44,542 nucleotides of DNA, taken from assembly GCA_017436285.1 (NCBI GenBank), contig JAFSDL010000061.1:1-44542 (forward strand). Reading direction: 5' to 3'. The translations under genes were made by a program, and so were the position numbers. Under the pieces are notes generated by a model that was not told the DNA's origin, did no database searches, and worked only from the letters and a program-made list of their open reading frames with translations. Shown piece by piece: positions 8,704-16,773 of this stretch (the stretch's first letter is position 1; each line of letters starts with the position of its first letter). Source of the stretch: Clostridia bacterium. Its GTDB lineage: Bacteria; Bacillota; Clostridia; Oscillospirales; Acutalibacteraceae.

Positions 8704-8745
8704 TATTCCGTATTGGTAATAGGCGCTATTACTGATACGGAATAT
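8703..8745 (+). promoter_or_regulatory. 43-nt palindrome at the transcription start (operator or leader hairpin)
   Basis: ATATTCCGTAT (8703-8713) pairs with ATACGGAATAT (8735-8745), and GTAATAG (8716-8722) pairs with CTATTAC (8726-8732), around loop GCG. The two joining TG dinucleotides oppose each other and could form two G-U wobbles, giving a continuous 20-bp RNA stem. It overlaps the end of the -10 box and the start site, the classic place for a repressor operator. It ends nine bases before the GGAGGA ribosome site of the first gene. Confidence 0.75.
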
Positions 8746-8769
8746 CATGTTTATGGAGGAGCGGAGAAA

Positions 8770-10116
8770 TTGAACAAGACGGATTGTTTTTTAGAACGCA
8801 TAGAAGATTTTAAAAAGCAAGAAATTCCAACTGATGTATATCAACGGGCAAAATTAGCCCTGCTTGATTATATTGGTGTAACAATTGCGGGCTTAAAGGA
8901 ACAACAGTCAAAAATTGACTGCTTGATTGAAGCTTTCAGTGACGAAGGCGGGAAAATACGCCCTATTGGTTTGCAAAACACTATGAGTATAAATAATGCG
9001 GTGTTTTTAAACGGATTAAACGGACATGCTTTAGATTTCGATGATGGTACAAATGCCGGTATCATTCATTTAGGGTCTCCGATATTTTCTGTTTTGTTGC
9101 CTCTTGCACAGAAGTATCATTTTGATGGCGAAGCCTTGTTGCGCGCAGCAATATATGGTTATGAAACATCATTTACAATGGCAAGAACAATCCAGCCAAC
9201 GTTAAAAAAACATGGTTATCACGCAACAGCTACTTGCGGTCTTTTAGGTATTGCAGTTGCAGTTTCAGAGGCTCTTGAATATTCACCTGAAGAAAAAAGA
9301 GATGCTTTTTCCACCGCAGCAGTTTCTGCAACAGGAACTCTCAAGGTTTTGGAGGATGGCTCTCAGTTAAAACCATATAATGTGGGAAAAACCGCACTTT
9401 TAGGCTTAATTGCAACTCAGATGGCAAAAGCCGGATTTGATACTCCGGATGATGCATTATCGGGAACTGCGGGCTATTTATGCCAATTATACGGCACTGA
9501 TGAGGTTGAGTTTGTTTCACCTTTATTGGATGGCACTTATGCTATTGAAAAGGCTTACATAAAACCATATGCAGCCTGTCGTTACACTCATCCGTCTATC
9601 GATATTGCCAAGGATTTGCGAAAAGATAAGGTAATTGATGCATCAAAGATTGAATATGTGAAAATTAAAACATATTCCTTGGCGGTTAAAAAGCACGATC
9701 ATACAGAAATTAAAGGTTCCGCTTCTGCAAAAATGAGTATTCCATATAATTTTGCAGTTACATATGTTCTTGGTAAAACAGGTATGGAAGCGTTTACAGA
9801 GGAATCTTTAAACAATTCTCAGGTGCAGGCGTTGACAAAGAAGATTATTGTTGAAGAAGATTCAGAAATGACGGCGGCTTTCCCTGAAAAAACAATCGCA
9901 ACCGCAGAGATTGTATTAAAAGACGGTAGTGTATTGAGCGGAGAAAGCATTCTTCCTAAGGGCGAACCCGAGAATCCGCTTTCCTTGGAAGAGGTTATTG
10001 AAAAGTTTTCTGCATTAGCCTCTTATGGTGGAAAAACAGAAGAAGATATTTCTCAGATTGTTGATGCAGTTCTTAATGTTGAAGATAAATTGGATTTATT
10101 AAATAAAATAATATAA
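8770..10116 (+). CDS. MmgE/PrpD-family protein (first paralogue)
   Basis: The MmgE/PrpD superfamily includes 2-methylcitrate dehydratase, cis-aconitate decarboxylase and iminodisuccinate epimerase. The family core HALDFDDG (HxxDxDD type) and the C-terminal-domain motif YAACRYTHP are present. TTG 8770 is chosen as start: GGAGGA (8755-8760) precedes it, while the ATG at 8692 lies upstream of the expected transcription start. This gives 448 residues, a normal length. No methylcitrate synthase or lyase is nearby, so propionate use is not supported. The substrate is probably a small polycarboxylate brought in by the adjacent permease; that is inference. The second paralogue follows the transporter genes. 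Confidence 0.9.
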   Translation: MNKTDCFLERIEDFKKQEIPTDVYQRAKLALLDYIGVTIAGLKEQQSKIDCLIEAFSDEGGKIRPIGLQNTMSINNAVFLNGLNGHALDFDDGTNAGIIHLGSPIFSVLLPLAQKYHFDGEALLRAAIYGYETSFTMARTIQPTLKKHGYHATATCGLLGIAVAVSEALEYSPEEKRDAFSTAAVSATGTLKVLEDGSQLKPYNVGKTALLGLIATQMAKAGFDTPDDALSGTAGYLCQLYGTDEVEFVSPLLDGTYAIEKAYIKPYAACRYTHPSIDIAKDLRKDKVIDASKIEYVKIKTYSLAVKKHDHTEIKGSASAKMSIPYNFAVTYVLGKTGMEAFTEESLNNSQVQALTKKIIVEEDSEMTAAFPEKTIATAEIVLKDGSVLSGESILPKGEPENPLSLEEVIEKFSALASYGGKTEEDISQIVDAVLNVEDKLDLLNKII

Positions 10117-10131
10117 GAGAGGAAGTTAATT

Positions 10132-11490
10132 ATGCCTATTGAATTTTTATATTTAGGAATAATTCTTGTTGTGGCGGTTATAGGCTTCTCAGTGCTTAAA
10201 CGCCCCTTACACGAATGTATGCTTGCAGCATTTATCGTTTTACTCGTTGTAACAAATACATGGTCACAGCTTGGTCAATTTATTTTGGATGCTTTGGTAG
10301 AGCCGAGTATGTATGCCATAATAATGTTTATGATTTCAGCAGAACTGTTATCTAAAACATCTATTATTGATGACTGTATTGCTATTATTTTGTCTGTTTT
10401 CGGTCGCATTCCCGGCGGTGCAGGCTTTGTAGCAATTATCGGTAGTGCATATATGGGCTCTTTATCAGGCTCCGGTCCCGGTAATGTTGCAACTACAGGT
10501 GTTTTCACTATTCCTGCTATGAAAAAAGCGGGCTTTCCGCCCCATCTTGCGGCAAATGTTGAAGCACATGCAAGCTCGATGGGAAATATGATACCTCCTG
10601 CAGGTATGATTGCCGTTGCTTTTGCAACACTTGATAAATTATATCCCAACACTTACACAATTTCTCAGTATTGGATGATATTATGGGCTATAGCCATTTA
10701 TTTTATAATTCAAAGAATTGTAACATTGATGGTTATGTGTAAATTCTATAAAGTGAGACCTATGGAAAAAGCCGACATTCCCGGCTTGAGAAGCTCTTTG
10801 AAAAAAGGCTGGAGGGCAATATTCCTTCCGATTATAGTATTCGCTCCCTTCTTTGTTACAAACCAGTTCGGAGATTTCTTCTCAACACAGTTAGGTGAAG
10901 GCGCTTCTACTTTCTCGAACAGTATTTTAATATTCTTGCCTGCACTCATCGTAATTTGCAGTATTTTGCTTTCAGGAAAAAATGTTATTAAAGCTCGTTC
11001 TTTAAAAGCAATGACAAAGGATATTACTGTAAGTGTAAAAAAGGTTGTTCCTACCGCTTCTTTGGTTTTGTTTGCCTATTTTATCAGTAATTTGTTAGAA
11101 ACACTTAAAATTGAAAATGCCATCGGAGAATTTTTCACATCTCTTAATATGGGTCTCTTAGGTTTGGCATTACTTCTTCCTCTTTTTACTGCAATTCTGG
11201 GTATGTTCCTTCCAGGCTCAACACAGGTTAAAATTTTCGGCGGTATTATTATCACAATCTTAGCTGCAGCAGGATGTAATCCTTTGTTGGCTTGCGGTAT
11301 GCTTCCTTGTATCTGTGGTGCTATGCATGGTGTTACACCTCCCTACTGCGCTTGCGTATATATGGGTATGGGTATAGCAAAGGCTGAACTGGCTCCCACA
11401 CTTAAAAATAATATGATTTGGATAACTATACATTATTTATTATCAGTATTGTTCATTTTAGGTTTAATTCCTATGTTTGGTTTAGTATAA
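10132..11490 (+). CDS. TRAP-type large permease (DctM-like)
   Basis: This inner-membrane protein of 452 residues has about 12 hydrophobic segments. The stretch GSLSGSGPGNVATTG followed by FTIPAMKKAGF and later SSMGNMIPPAGM is the signature of TRAP large permeases, which import organic acids driven by a sodium gradient. A second half-repeat is seen near GMFLPGSTQVK and HGVTPPYCACVY. TRAP systems normally need a periplasmic or lipoprotein binding subunit (DctP or TAXI) and a four-helix DctQ subunit; neither is encoded here, only a tiny two-helix protein 16 bp downstream. GAGAGGAAG precedes the ATG. Confidence 0.83.
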   Translation: MPIEFLYLGIILVVAVIGFSVLKRPLHECMLAAFIVLLVVTNTWSQLGQFILDALVEPSMYAIIMFMISAELLSKTSIIDDCIAIILSVFGRIPGGAGFVAIIGSAYMGSLSGSGPGNVATTGVFTIPAMKKAGFPPHLAANVEAHASSMGNMIPPAGMIAVAFATLDKLYPNTYTISQYWMILWAIAIYFIIQRIVTLMVMCKFYKVRPMEKADIPGLRSSLKKGWRAIFLPIIVFAPFFVTNQFGDFFSTQLGEGASTFSNSILIFLPALIVICSILLSGKNVIKARSLKAMTKDITVSVKKVVPTASLVLFAYFISNLLETLKIENAIGEFFTSLNMGLLGLALLLPLFTAILGMFLPGSTQVKIFGGIIITILAAAGCNPLLACGMLPCICGAMHGVTPPYCACVYMGMGIAKAELAPTLKNNMIWITIHYLLSVLFILGLIPMFGLV

Positions 11491-11506
11491 GGAGGTTGTT
11501 AGAGTT

Positions 11507-11773
11507 ATGAAAAAATTTAATGATGTATTAGGTAAAATTTATGGTATTATGATGACAGCTTCCTTTTTTGGTGGAATCGTACCGTTAATTCCTTTTATAA
11601 TTGCATTGTTCGTTGGTGGCGATTTTGGTGAAACTGTATCCCTTTTCATTTATAACAAGTTTTATCCTTGGGTAATTGCTATTGGCTCTCTTGCAGTTTT
11701 GGTAGGTTTAGTGCATACTTATATAGGTGATTTCTTAGAAAAAAAAGCAAACAAGCAAAAAGAAATTAAGTAA
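11507..11773 (+). CDS. Small two-helix membrane protein of the permease operon
   Basis: I do not recognise a family. The 88-residue product has two hydrophobic segments, about residues 14-36 (starting MMTASFFGGIVP) and 51-70 (WVIAIGSLAVLVGL), and a basic C-terminal tail (KKANKQKEIK). AGGAGG lies 12 bases or so before the ATG. Its place directly behind the TRAP-type permease suggests an accessory subunit, perhaps a reduced replacement for the four-helix DctQ. That role is inference. Confidence 0.7.
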   Translation: MKKFNDVLGKIYGIMMTASFFGGIVPLIPFIIALFVGGDFGETVSLFIYNKFYPWVIAIGSLAVLVGLVHTYIGDFLEKKANKQKEIK

Positions 11774-11793
11774 GAATGACGAGAGGTATAAAA

Positions 11794-13149
11794 ATGCAGG
11801 ATATAACATCTAAGCTTAGTCGTTATGTGGCGGATTTAAAATATGAGCATTTGCCCGATTCGGTTATTGAGCAGACAAAATTGTTTATAGCTGATTATTA
11901 TGCCGCGTGCTTTGCAGGTTATCGTATAAACAAACCTTTAAATGATGTTATGCTTCCGCTTTTATTGGAAATGGGCGGAAAAAGTGAATCAACGGTGCTG
12001 TTTTCAAAAGAAAAGTTGCCTGCTGCCAACGCTGCATTTATGAATACTGTTTATGCACACGGTGCGGATATGGACGATGGCAACAGAAAATCCGCAGGTC
12101 ATATCGGAGCTCATGTAATGTCTGCAGTTTTTGCTTTGGCAGAGGTGCTGAATTCAACCTGGGGCGAGGTAATAACTGCAATAGTGGCAGGTTATGATGT
12201 TTTCAACCGTGTGGCAGGTGCCGCTCAGCCTGATTTGTATAACAAAGGCTTTCATTCAACAGGTGTGGGCGGAAGCTTAGCTTGTGCCGCAGCTTGCGCA
12301 AAACTTTTAAACCTTGACCACGAAGGTGTTTATAATGCAATATCTCTTAGCGCAATTCAATCAAGCGGATTAATTATTATTGATGAAAGTGGTCAATGCT
12401 GTAAGCCTATTAATCCTGCAAACGGTGCCCGAACAGGCTTGTTATCTGCTAAATTAGCACAGGCGGGTCTTGTAAGCTCAAGAAATCCCTTGGAAAGCAA
12501 AAAAGGCTGGTTCAATGCTTTCGGAAATGAAATAGATGAAGAAACCCTATTCGATGGCTTGGGTGAAACATTCACCATTTCCGAAAGCTACCTGAAGCTT
12601 TATCCTGCTTGCAGACATACTCATTGTTGTATAGATGGTGCATTGGAATTGCGTTCTCGTCTGTTAAAAGAGGGCGTAGAGTTATCTGATATTGAGAAGA
12701 TAACCATAACAATTTATCCCAGTGCAATTAAATCAGCAGGGAACATTCTTTATCCGAAAAATGCGGATGAGGCAAAGTTTTCCATACATTACGCGGTAGC
12801 AGTTGCATTAAGCAAAGGTGCTTTTGGATTGGAGGAGCTTGATGTGGCTTCCTGTCAGTCAGTAAATGAATTTGTTCCGAAAATTGAACTTGTACCTGAT
12901 GCGAGTTTTGAAAATCGTAAAGAGGGAATCAGAGGAGCTAAACTGCATATCGGAACTTCAAAAGGAGAGTTTGAAGAAACAGTCCTTATACCCAAGGGTG
13001 AGGCTAAAAAACCTCTTTTATGGGATGATATAGAAGTGAAATTGCGCCAATGTGTTGGTGATTTGTGTGATATCGATTTACAGAAAGCTGCAATTGATAC
13101 TCTTAAAAAAACAGAACCGCAAGCACAATTTTCAATGTTATTTAAATAA
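11794..13149 (+). CDS. MmgE/PrpD-family protein (second paralogue)
   Basis: This is a second superfamily member, clearly diverged from the first. It carries HGADMDDG (HxxDxDD type) and YPACRHTHCC, matching the two conserved blocks of its paralogue. The start at ATG 11794 is preferred over ATG 11776 because GAGAGGT (11781-11787) is seven bases upstream; this gives 451 residues. It shares one transcription unit with the permease and the first paralogue. Two diverged copies in one operon suggest either a hetero-oligomer or two successive steps on one imported substrate, for example epimerisation and dehydration. The sequence does not decide. Confidence 0.9.
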   Translation: MQDITSKLSRYVADLKYEHLPDSVIEQTKLFIADYYAACFAGYRINKPLNDVMLPLLLEMGGKSESTVLFSKEKLPAANAAFMNTVYAHGADMDDGNRKSAGHIGAHVMSAVFALAEVLNSTWGEVITAIVAGYDVFNRVAGAAQPDLYNKGFHSTGVGGSLACAAACAKLLNLDHEGVYNAISLSAIQSSGLIIIDESGQCCKPINPANGARTGLLSAKLAQAGLVSSRNPLESKKGWFNAFGNEIDEETLFDGLGETFTISESYLKLYPACRHTHCCIDGALELRSRLLKEGVELSDIEKITITIYPSAIKSAGNILYPKNADEAKFSIHYAVAVALSKGAFGLEELDVASCQSVNEFVPKIELVPDASFENRKEGIRGAKLHIGTSKGEFEETVLIPKGEAKKPLLWDDIEVKLRQCVGDLCDIDLQKAAIDTLKKTEPQAQFSMLFK

Positions 13150-13155
13150 ATAATA

Positions 13156-13193
13156 AAGAGAGGTAATACGGATTTTTCCGTGTTGCCTCTCTT
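13156..13193. terminator. Bidirectional terminator between convergent operons
   Basis: A 17-bp stem (13156-13172 with 13177-13193, including two G-U pairs) has a TTTT loop. It sits between the second MmgE/PrpD gene and the MATE gene. The flanks are AT-rich rather than pure T-runs on the plus side; the minus side reads TTTATTATTTATTT. Confidence 0.75.
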
Positions 13194-13197
13194 AATC

Positions 13198-14586
13198 TTA
13201 TTCTGAAACTATGTTATTTAACCAGACCTTCTTTTTAACAAGAATTATACCGATGATAACCTTTATTATGTCAATGCACTGAACAAAGGGGAAGGTATAC
13301 CAAATTGGCAGATGAAATACATAATAAAGAGAAAAAGCGATAGGCACGCTTACACACATTATAAACACGCTGTCCATAAGGAAGGTGATAAGTGTTTTAC
13401 CACCGCTCCTTATAGTGAAATATGTGGCGTTTGCAAAGGAATGAACAGGGATGAAAAGAGAGCATACTTTTATGAAATAACCTGCCAGTTCTTTGGTTTC
13501 TTCTGTTGTGTTATAAAGAAGCGGTATTTTATCGCCTATAAGGAATACAAATATACCGATAATTGCGCTTAAAAAGGCTGAGAAGGTAATCAGCTTTCTG
13601 TCTGTGTCAACTGCTTCCTTGAATTTATTTGCACCCAATTGCTTACCTACAATGATTCCTATACTGCTACCAAGAGAAATAAATGCAATGTTTGCAAGAT
13701 TCATAACAGTTGAGGAGATGCTGTAGCCTGCCACAACGGAAATACCATAAAGACTATACGCCATACTTAAAAGTGACATACCCAAAGACCAGAAAAACTC
13801 ATTGAATAATAAGGGCATACCTTTGAAGGTGATATCTTTAAATACCTTTTTAGGCATTGAAAAGCTTTTGAAAGCTCCTTTGAAATAGGTGAAGCGATGT
13901 TTGTTTTTAGCAACATAAAAAAGAATTATACCGCATTCAACATATCTTGATATAACTGTTGCGATAGCTGCACCAACAACACCTAAAGCAGGGAAGCCAA
14001 GTTTACCGAAAATGAGCACCCAGTTAAACGCACAGTTGGATACAACTGCAATAAAGCCTGCCACCATAGGTGCAACTGTTTCACCGGTTTCACGAAGTGT
14101 GCTTGAAAAAATCTGAGCAATACAAAATGGCAATAGCCCCCAGAGAATTACTTTAAGATAATCTTTAGCATAGCTTAATGTGAGAGGAATATCGTCTGAA
14201 CTATCGCTTTCATGTAAATACAAGCTTATCAGGTTGTCGTCAAACAATAAGAAAACACCTAAAGCAACCAGAAAAATTAAAACCGAAACAATCAGCTTAT
14301 ATCTCAGTGTATAGCGTATACCGTCATTATCGTTTTTGCCGTAAAATTGTGCGGTGAAAATACCTGCACCACTCAAAGCGCCGAAAACTGCAAGACCAAA
14401 AACAAAAATCAACTGATTGACAATGGAAACTCCCGACATCTGTTCGGTGCCGAGAGAACCAACCATCAAATTGTCAAGCATACTGACAAAGTTTGTTATG
14501 AAATTCTGAATCATAATAGGGACTGCAACAGTAAGGGTCATTTTATAAAATGCCTTGTCCCCGACGAATTTTTTTATAAAGCTCAT
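13198..14586 (-). CDS. MATE-family efflux transporter
   Basis: A 462-residue polytopic membrane protein with about 12 helices in two similar halves. The start MSFIKKFVGDKAFYKMTLTVAVPIMIQNF is typical of clostridial MATE proteins, as is the early MLDNLMVGSLG. Members expel drugs or organic cations by sodium or proton antiport. The ATG overlaps the end of the GH130 gene by four bases, so it is the last gene of the minus-strand operon. The substrate is unknown; a link to glycan use is possible but only by position. Confidence 0.93.
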   Translation of the reverse strand: MSFIKKFVGDKAFYKMTLTVAVPIMIQNFITNFVSMLDNLMVGSLGTEQMSGVSIVNQLIFVFGLAVFGALSGAGIFTAQFYGKNDNDGIRYTLRYKLIVSVLIFLVALGVFLLFDDNLISLYLHESDSSDDIPLTLSYAKDYLKVILWGLLPFCIAQIFSSTLRETGETVAPMVAGFIAVVSNCAFNWVLIFGKLGFPALGVVGAAIATVISRYVECGIILFYVAKNKHRFTYFKGAFKSFSMPKKVFKDITFKGMPLLFNEFFWSLGMSLLSMAYSLYGISVVAGYSISSTVMNLANIAFISLGSSIGIIVGKQLGANKFKEAVDTDRKLITFSAFLSAIIGIFVFLIGDKIPLLYNTTEETKELAGYFIKVCSLFIPVHSFANATYFTIRSGGKTLITFLMDSVFIMCVSVPIAFSLYYVFHLPIWYTFPFVQCIDIIKVIIGIILVKKKVWLNNIVSE

Positions 14587-15533
14587 TTAATTAAATCGTG
14601 TGCCTTGATGAATTTGATTGTTTCATCAACAGTAGTAAATGCAAGGCCAACAACTGTGTCTGCACCGCCATAATAAATGGCGATTTTACCTGTTTCGCTA
14701 TCTGCCAAAGCTGCGCAGGGGAATACAACATTAGGAACGTCACCAACGAACTCGTAGGTTTCACGGGGGGAAAGAAGGTAGCAATCTGCTCTGTGAAGCA
14801 CCTTCCAAGGCTCGTTGATATCTGTAATCATAGCACCCATACTGTAGGAGAAGCCGTTACAGCTTGTGATAACACCGTGATAGAAGCAAAGCCAACCCTC
14901 GTCTGTTTCAATAGGTGTGGGGCCTGCGCCAACCTTTGTCATTTCCCAGTTCTGTTCGGGTTTGATAACAAAGCGATGCTTTCCCCAATATGTAAGGTCG
15001 GGGCTGTGGCTTAAGAAAATATCACCATAAGGTGTGTGGCCCTTATCACAGGGACGGGTGAAAATCATATATTCGCCATTTACTTTTCTGGGGAAAAGCA
15101 CACCATTTCTTGAAACGGGAAGAACAGCATTTTCATATCTTTCCCAAGTTTCAAAATCTGTTGTTGCGGCAATGCCGATTGAAGTGCCTCTGTCTGTATG
15201 GCAAACCCAGGAAAGATAGTATTTACCGTCAATTTCGCAAAGACGGGGGTCATAACCACGGAAGATTTTTTCATCGTTAAGCTTCCAATGAATACCATCA
15301 TCACTGAAGCCTGTTACAAGATACTGCTCTCTTGTAATATCATCCATTCTGAAAACACCTGCAAAGCCGTTGCCGTAGGGAACAACTGCAGAGTTGAAAA
15401 TAGAATTTGCTTCTTTAACAAATGAACGGTCAATAATAGGGTTTTCTGTGTATCTCCAGACAGGCTCTGTGCAGTTTGCAGGCTTTTCCTGCCAGGGAAT
15501 GTTCTTTACTGTTGAGTTTAAAATTTTTGCCAT
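14583..15533 (-). CDS. GH130-family glycoside phosphorylase (beta-mannoside type)
   Basis: GH130 enzymes phosphorolyse beta-mannosides such as mannosyl-glucose or beta-1,4-manno-oligosaccharides to mannose 1-phosphate, in the cytosol. The 316 residues form the five-bladed propeller expected. Visible family blocks are GFSDDGIHW, YDPRLCEIDGKYYL (the Asp-Pro-Arg carrying the proposed catalytic Asp), VLFPRKVNGEYMIFTRP and KVGAGPTPIETDEGWL before YHG. No signal peptide is present. GAGGTAA sits upstream of the ATG. The subfamily, and so the exact disaccharide, is not fixed by eye. Confidence 0.9.
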   Translation of the reverse strand: MAKILNSTVKNIPWQEKPANCTEPVWRYTENPIIDRSFVKEANSIFNSAVVPYGNGFAGVFRMDDITREQYLVTGFSDDGIHWKLNDEKIFRGYDPRLCEIDGKYYLSWVCHTDRGTSIGIAATTDFETWERYENAVLPVSRNGVLFPRKVNGEYMIFTRPCDKGHTPYGDIFLSHSPDLTYWGKHRFVIKPEQNWEMTKVGAGPTPIETDEGWLCFYHGVITSCNGFSYSMGAMITDINEPWKVLHRADCYLLSPRETYEFVGDVPNVVFPCAALADSETGKIAIYYGGADTVVGLAFTTVDETIKFIKAHDLIK

Positions 15534-15542
15534 GATATTACC

Positions 15543-16757
15543 TCATCCGTCATAATAGTTTAATGTTTCTATAATAAGTCCGCCAATATCTGATATAGCT
15601 TTTTTGCTGACATTCTGCAATTTGTCGGAATTTGCGGAAATTGCTTTTGAAATATGTTTTTTTGATGTACCCAAAGAACAAGCGGGAAAATCATTTTTTG
15701 AAAATGGTGTATATGAGCTTGTTCCTAAAAGAGATGTTTCCTTATGAATTGTTATGTTAAGATTTTCTGCGGCTTCACCGATAACAGACGCCACCTCTGA
15801 GCTACCCTTTGTACCGCTTCCGTCCTTAAAGAAAACCGCAAGCTTTCTTGTTGTGGTTATTTCTTCAAGGGGAATAAATACAGTGGGAACATCGGTGAAA
15901 AGCCTTTTATGTTTTTTTGCAAAGTGATATGCACCTGCACGGGAAGAATATTCGCTACCAACTATAAGACAACAAATTTCGGTTTTTTCATATCTGAAGG
16001 AATTGTCGTGCAGCTGCTTCATAATACTTAAAAGTATAGAGGTGGGAATTATACTTGAGCTTATACCTGAAGCAACCTTACGGTTGTTAATAAGAAAAGC
16101 TGATAATATGTAAAAAGGAACAAAGCCGATACATACAACAGTCAAAAAGTAAAACAAGGGGGATTTTTCGGGAGCACCCGAGAAGAGAAATAAAAGACCG
16201 CTACAGAAAAGCACGGTGTTGCCGATTATGGCACACATACTAAGAATAAAAGGGGAGCGATTGCCGAAAAGATGTGCTCGCATACTCTGAGGAGCATCGG
16301 AACGGGCAACAAGAACAACTCTTCCCAGGGTTTCACCACGACTGTATCTTATCCCTAACAGATTTTTGCTGAGCTTGGTGGGCGTGATGAAATCTAATTT
16401 TTTACCGTCAAAAATGAATTTGTAGGAAAAAATACAGAAGATAATCAGGCTCATTAAAAGTGATAGGGATGCTGTAAATACAGAGCCTGAATTCACTGCG
16501 TCAGAAAAAAGAATTACACAAACAACTAAAAGTATGCACAAAACCTTTTCTGCTAATGTGCCTGCACCGGGATGGGTTCTGAATTGCTCCTGATGGGTTT
16601 CATCGCAGAATTTTTTCAACTCATTCATATAAATATGCTGAGCCTGCTCTTCTCCTGCAGAGCCTGCTCTGCACTCCCGTGAAGAAGTGAGCACAAGCTC
16701 TGCCGTATCGAGAACATATTCTATATTTTTCGTTTCTAAATTGGGTGTTGCAGTCAT
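15543..16757 (-). CDS. Membrane protein with a degenerate M28 peptidase fold
   Basis: The 404-residue product starts at ATG 16757, with GGGAG eight bases upstream; an in-frame TTG at 16772 is less likely. Residues 29-50 (CRAGSAGEEQAQHIYMNELKKF from just before 29) match the lead of M28 aminopeptidases. The metal-site blocks can be followed but their ligands are gone: the AHxD position reads ARSD (151-154), the Asp before SG reads VASG, the EE pair reads EY (269-270), and the SDH near the end reads SYT. Four membrane helices (about 70-86, 92-113, 167-193, 200-223) interrupt the fold. It is probably a non-catalytic relative. It lies between rhaB and GH130. Confidence 0.75.
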   Translation of the reverse strand: MTATPNLETKNIEYVLDTAELVLTSSRECRAGSAGEEQAQHIYMNELKKFCDETHQEQFRTHPGAGTLAEKVLCILLVVCVILFSDAVNSGSVFTASLSLLMSLIIFCIFSYKFIFDGKKLDFITPTKLSKNLLGIRYSRGETLGRVVLVARSDAPQSMRAHLFGNRSPFILSMCAIIGNTVLFCSGLLFLFSGAPEKSPLFYFLTVVCIGFVPFYILSAFLINNRKVASGISSSIIPTSILLSIMKQLHDNSFRYEKTEICCLIVGSEYSSRAGAYHFAKKHKRLFTDVPTVFIPLEEITTTRKLAVFFKDGSGTKGSSEVASVIGEAAENLNITIHKETSLLGTSSYTPFSKNDFPACSLGTSKKHISKAISANSDKLQNVSKKAISDIGGLIIETLNYYDG

Positions 16758-16773
16758 AAACAGGACTCCCAAA

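Noticed and set aside
8770-13149. A 2-methylcitrate (propionate) cycle operon
   Set aside because: Only PrpD-like proteins are present; synthase, lyase and aconitase partners are missing.
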